Below are positions 61,165 through 64,000 of a DNA stretch of 64,000 nucleotides, one piece after another (positions within the stretch are counted from its first letter, which is position 1; every line of letters begins with the position of its first letter). The stretch is from Hippophae tibetana. Lineage: Eukaryota > Streptophyta > Magnoliopsida > Rosales > Elaeagnaceae. Under the pieces are notes generated by a model. The model worked only from the letters and a program-made list of their open reading frames with translations, was not told the DNA's origin and ran no database searches. Made by a program: the position numbers and the translations under genes. The stretch spans positions 7,990,001 to 8,054,000 of the forward strand of contig CM072806.1 in assembly GCA_037013495.1 (NCBI GenBank), in the 5' to 3' direction.

Positions 61165-61340
61165 TCCCTGCTACTGGTGCTGTGCTGTTGGTTCTGCTGG
61201 TGTTGGCTCTGCTGTTGGTATTATTGGCGTTGAGCTAGTGTTGCTGATGGCGCTGTGTTGGTGCTGCGTTGTGTTGGTGTTGCTGATGCGTTGTGCTGCT
61301 GGTGTTGTTGATGGCGTTGTGCGATGTTGGTGTTGGTAAT
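61165..61340. repeat. TGCTGGTGTTG minisatellite, second block
   Basis: Irregular repeats of GCTGGTGTTG, GTGTTGCTGATG and GGCGTTGTG, clearly related to the block at 60600-60720. The two blocks are 450 bases apart. Confidence 0.7.
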
Positions 61341-61748
61341 TAATACTAAGTTTTTTTCTATGTTTGTAATTAATACTAAAAAGTTAGTTTGTAATACTAA
61401 GTTTTTTGTGTATAATAAACTCTTAAATGTAATAATACTTTTAATTTTAATATAATATGATTTTTAATATTATAATTAATAAATTTATTATAATTTATAT
61501 TGATTTTTAATATTATAATTAATAATTATTGTATTTTTTTAATTTTATGTATACCCTATGACCTCAGTTATATGCTCACTGAAATCATAGGCCATATATA
61601 CACCCTATGACTTCGTTTATCTAATAACTAAAGTTATACATCATTACATATAGTCTCTCTCACTTAGGGTTCGGTTCTTATAACCACGATCATAGACCTA
61701 AGATCACGATTAAAAACGGACTCCATAAGCATGTTTTGTACTAGTAAT

Positions 61749-64000
61749 CCCTTATATATTCTATATATGAAAAAGTTTTTGCAATCTCACCCTTATGCCA
61801 AGTAATAAAGTTATTTATTAAAAAGGATGATTTTTTTATATTTTTTAAATATTAGATACATACCTTGATAGAATTTAATTTCATATCTTTTTAGTATCTA
61901 CAAATCATATATATATATATATATATAATTATAGTAAAAAAAATGATTTTTTTTAATTTATTAATAATAAATTTCCTTAAAAAAATTAGGAGAGAAATTT
62001 ATTAATGGTAACGTCAAAAATAAACCGCACTCAACGATCTATTTTTGTTATTAATAATTAAAAAATACTAATTCATCTTTTTTTCTAATAAAATTTGTTG
62101 ATATTAATTTTATGTAATAATATATATTCTTTATGGGTATTAAAAAAATATGAGTTTAACTATGCCAATATATATGAACGTGTCTAAATATGTGAGTGTA
62201 TAAAAATTATTAAAATATTTTTTTCAGTAAAAATTTTTTTACCCATGATGAAAAAATAATATATATTTTTTAAAAACTAAAAAGAGCTACCAAATACTAT
62301 TAAAACTTTTTTTAATTATAATCATTGATAGTAAAAATAACCCTAGGATCCGGCTTCCAAAGTTTTATTTTTCAAACCCTTTTATATTCTTTGTTTTTTT
62401 AATCTTTTATATTTTTTTATATCTGTATTACTTTTAAATTAATTATACATAAGATATGATAGAATTATCTTTAAAAAATATAAAAAGTGATTGTTTTTAT
62501 ATATAATTCTATCACATGATATAATATATATAATTTAAATAAAAAATATATAAAAGTTTATATATTTTTTTCAAATATCTATATTTACAACCCGCCTAAA
62601 ACTGAATCATTTCATTTGAGATATGACCCAAACGATCATAACACATTCACCTATGACAAATCCTAACCAACGAAATTTTCTCCGACCATAAAATCTCACT
62701 AATCTGACTTTTTAAAGTGATCAAGTTTTAGTAGAATTGAAAATAAAAAAAAGGAAACAAAAAAGAAGAAGAAGAAGAAGGTTTTAGCACAAAGAACACC
62801 TAATTTAAAGGCAAGAATTACACATACAATGTATGCCACTTGTTGAGAGCAATATGATTAACTTTCAAAACAGTAATGAATTTCTCTTCTAAACATTTTA
62901 TTATTATGTCATCCACACTCTATCATTATTTAAAAATAAATAAATTATTTTATTAATTTTATCTAATTTAATAATAGATCTTATCCATTCCACTATTCCG
63001 TGTTTATGATTAACCTTAAAGCGTGTTAAGTTCACTTATTCACACTGTTATCGTCATCAATTTTGTTTTTAGAGAAGAAAATAAAAGAACAATGAATTAT
63101 GATCAATAATATCTAATTATGGAGTAGTAATAATTTTGCTGGTTAAAGATAAAGATGGTCAAATAATGTTGACTGACATGGCGGGACTCGAGACGTGGTG
63201 TTTTCGTAGAACCCAATCTCTCTGTAACTCTCTCTAGTCTCTACAATCCCTCTCTTCTTTTAACAACTCTAAAGAATAAAATTAAAATTAAAAACTAAAC
63301 CAACTCAATGGAAACTAGAAATGAAAAAAGTTACTCATTGTGTTTAAAATATATAATAATTATATTAATAAAATTTAAGAATTATATAATTTTTTAAAAT
63401 TAAATATTTAATAAAAAATAAATAATATATTTCAAAAACAATAAATAATATATGATAAAGAGATACAAATTAATATTTTTAAGAGTAGTATCATTTTTAG
63501 AGTAAATTTTATTAATATTAAATTAATATTTTTATTTTTAAAAATTTAAGAGTATTAAATTATAAGATAAAATACATAATTGCACTAATATCATTGATTT
63601 CTACTCTTTAAATATCAATCCTTTTTTTAGGATAAATTTATAAAAACTCTATTGAAATAGTTTATTTGTTTACAACTTAACTAAACATATCTCACAACAT
63701 AAATTAAGTTGCTAGCATAGTAAAAATACAATAAACATAACATTTTTAATTCAACATACCACAAAAAATAACAAATAAAAAAAATAATATACTATAAACA
63801 TATTAGTGAATGTATGACACATAGATTTTTAACATAAAAAAAGAGCACAACATATGACTTAAACAAATATATTAAAAAAGTTATAAAGAATACTCAATTA
63901 TTTCAATAACTTCTAAGTGAAAACATAATTATTAAATAATGATACTTAACTCATTTAAGATCTTTGAATTATTTAAGAAAATCATTGAACATCAACCAAT
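61749..64000. other. AT-rich intergenic DNA, no gene recognised
   Basis: The right flank of the CACTA-like element, the paralogous target-site copy (about 62309-62390) and a short GAA repeat (62766-62782). A CT-rich segment at 63215-63265 looks like a plant leader but is followed by no convincing coding frame. Nothing else is recognised. Confidence 0.55.

Larger units (their letters stand above)
58583..61748. mobile_element. CACTA-like non-autonomous transposon carrying a host gene fragment
   Basis: About 3.2 kb. Left end ATTACTACAATATATG; right end, on the other strand, ATTACTAGTACAAAACATG, which resembles the plant CACTA terminus CACTAGTACAAAA. Sub-terminal motifs recur in both ends in inverted orientation: CCATAGTGTATATATA on the left and TCATAGGGTGTATATAT on the right (minus strand), plus ATCGTGG motifs. 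The flanking 3 bases are TCC (58580-58582) and CCC (61749-61751), consistent with a 3-bp target duplication with one later change. A paralogous uninterrupted copy of the target lies at 62309-62390. No transposase was found, so it is non-autonomous. The interior holds a beta-galactosidase exon fragment and minisatellites. Confidence 0.6.

Noticed and set aside
63170-63320. CT-rich leader-like segment followed by an ATG
   Set aside because: No open frame of useful length follows and no exon similarity was recognised up to the window end.
1-64000. Search for tRNA, rRNA, CRISPR arrays and bacterial-type operons
   Set aside because: Nothing with a convincing A-box/B-box pair, rRNA similarity or regular spacer-repeat pattern was seen by eye. 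The sequence is plant nuclear DNA. A tRNAscan run would settle the tRNA question.

Overview
This window is nuclear DNA from a flowering plant, most likely a eudicot. It is strongly AT-rich, full of LTR retrotransposon remains, and carries one well-preserved host gene. That gene encodes a CLAVATA1-class leucine-rich-repeat receptor kinase of the BAM (BARELY ANY MERISTEM) type. The species cannot be told from the sequence alone. No tRNA, rRNA, CRISPR or bacterial-type operon was recognised.

Layout from left to right: AT-rich DNA with a hAT-type MITE (2189-2531); a Copia element on the minus strand with both LTRs (2567-7292); a gene-free AT-rich stretch; a 6.1 kb LTR element with no recognisable pol and a 60-bp tandem array (11486-17597); a long AT-rich stretch (17598-24119); a scrambled Copia locus in which a plus-strand integrase-RT half meets a minus-strand gag-protease half at about 26338, the gag being split by a 2.1 kb apparent solo LTR (26902-28984); a decayed, intron-bearing malate dehydrogenase pseudogene (30441-31537); a third Copia element (32016-36483); AT-rich DNA; an older Copia element (42151-45492); and the intact BAM-type gene on the minus strand (47314-50975, two exons, 1018 codons).

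Upstream of the BAM-type gene the DNA is again mobile: a truncated sister copy of the first Copia family (51982-55033) is fused directly to an endogenous pararetrovirus fragment of the Caulimoviridae (about 55034-58460). Next is a 3.2 kb CACTA-like element (58583-61748) that carries a captured beta-galactosidase exon fragment and TGGTGCT-rich minisatellites. A paralogous copy of its target site lies about 0.6 kb to its right. The last 2.2 kb is AT-rich with no recognised gene.

The only gene expected to make a functional host protein is the BAM-type receptor kinase. Everything else is mobile, viral-fossil or pseudogene material. The most unusual structures are the Copia/pararetrovirus junction, the opposed Copia halves with the G-box-rich solo LTR inside, the long coding-free LTR element with higher-order tandem repeats, and the CACTA-like element with its gene fragment and apparent empty site.
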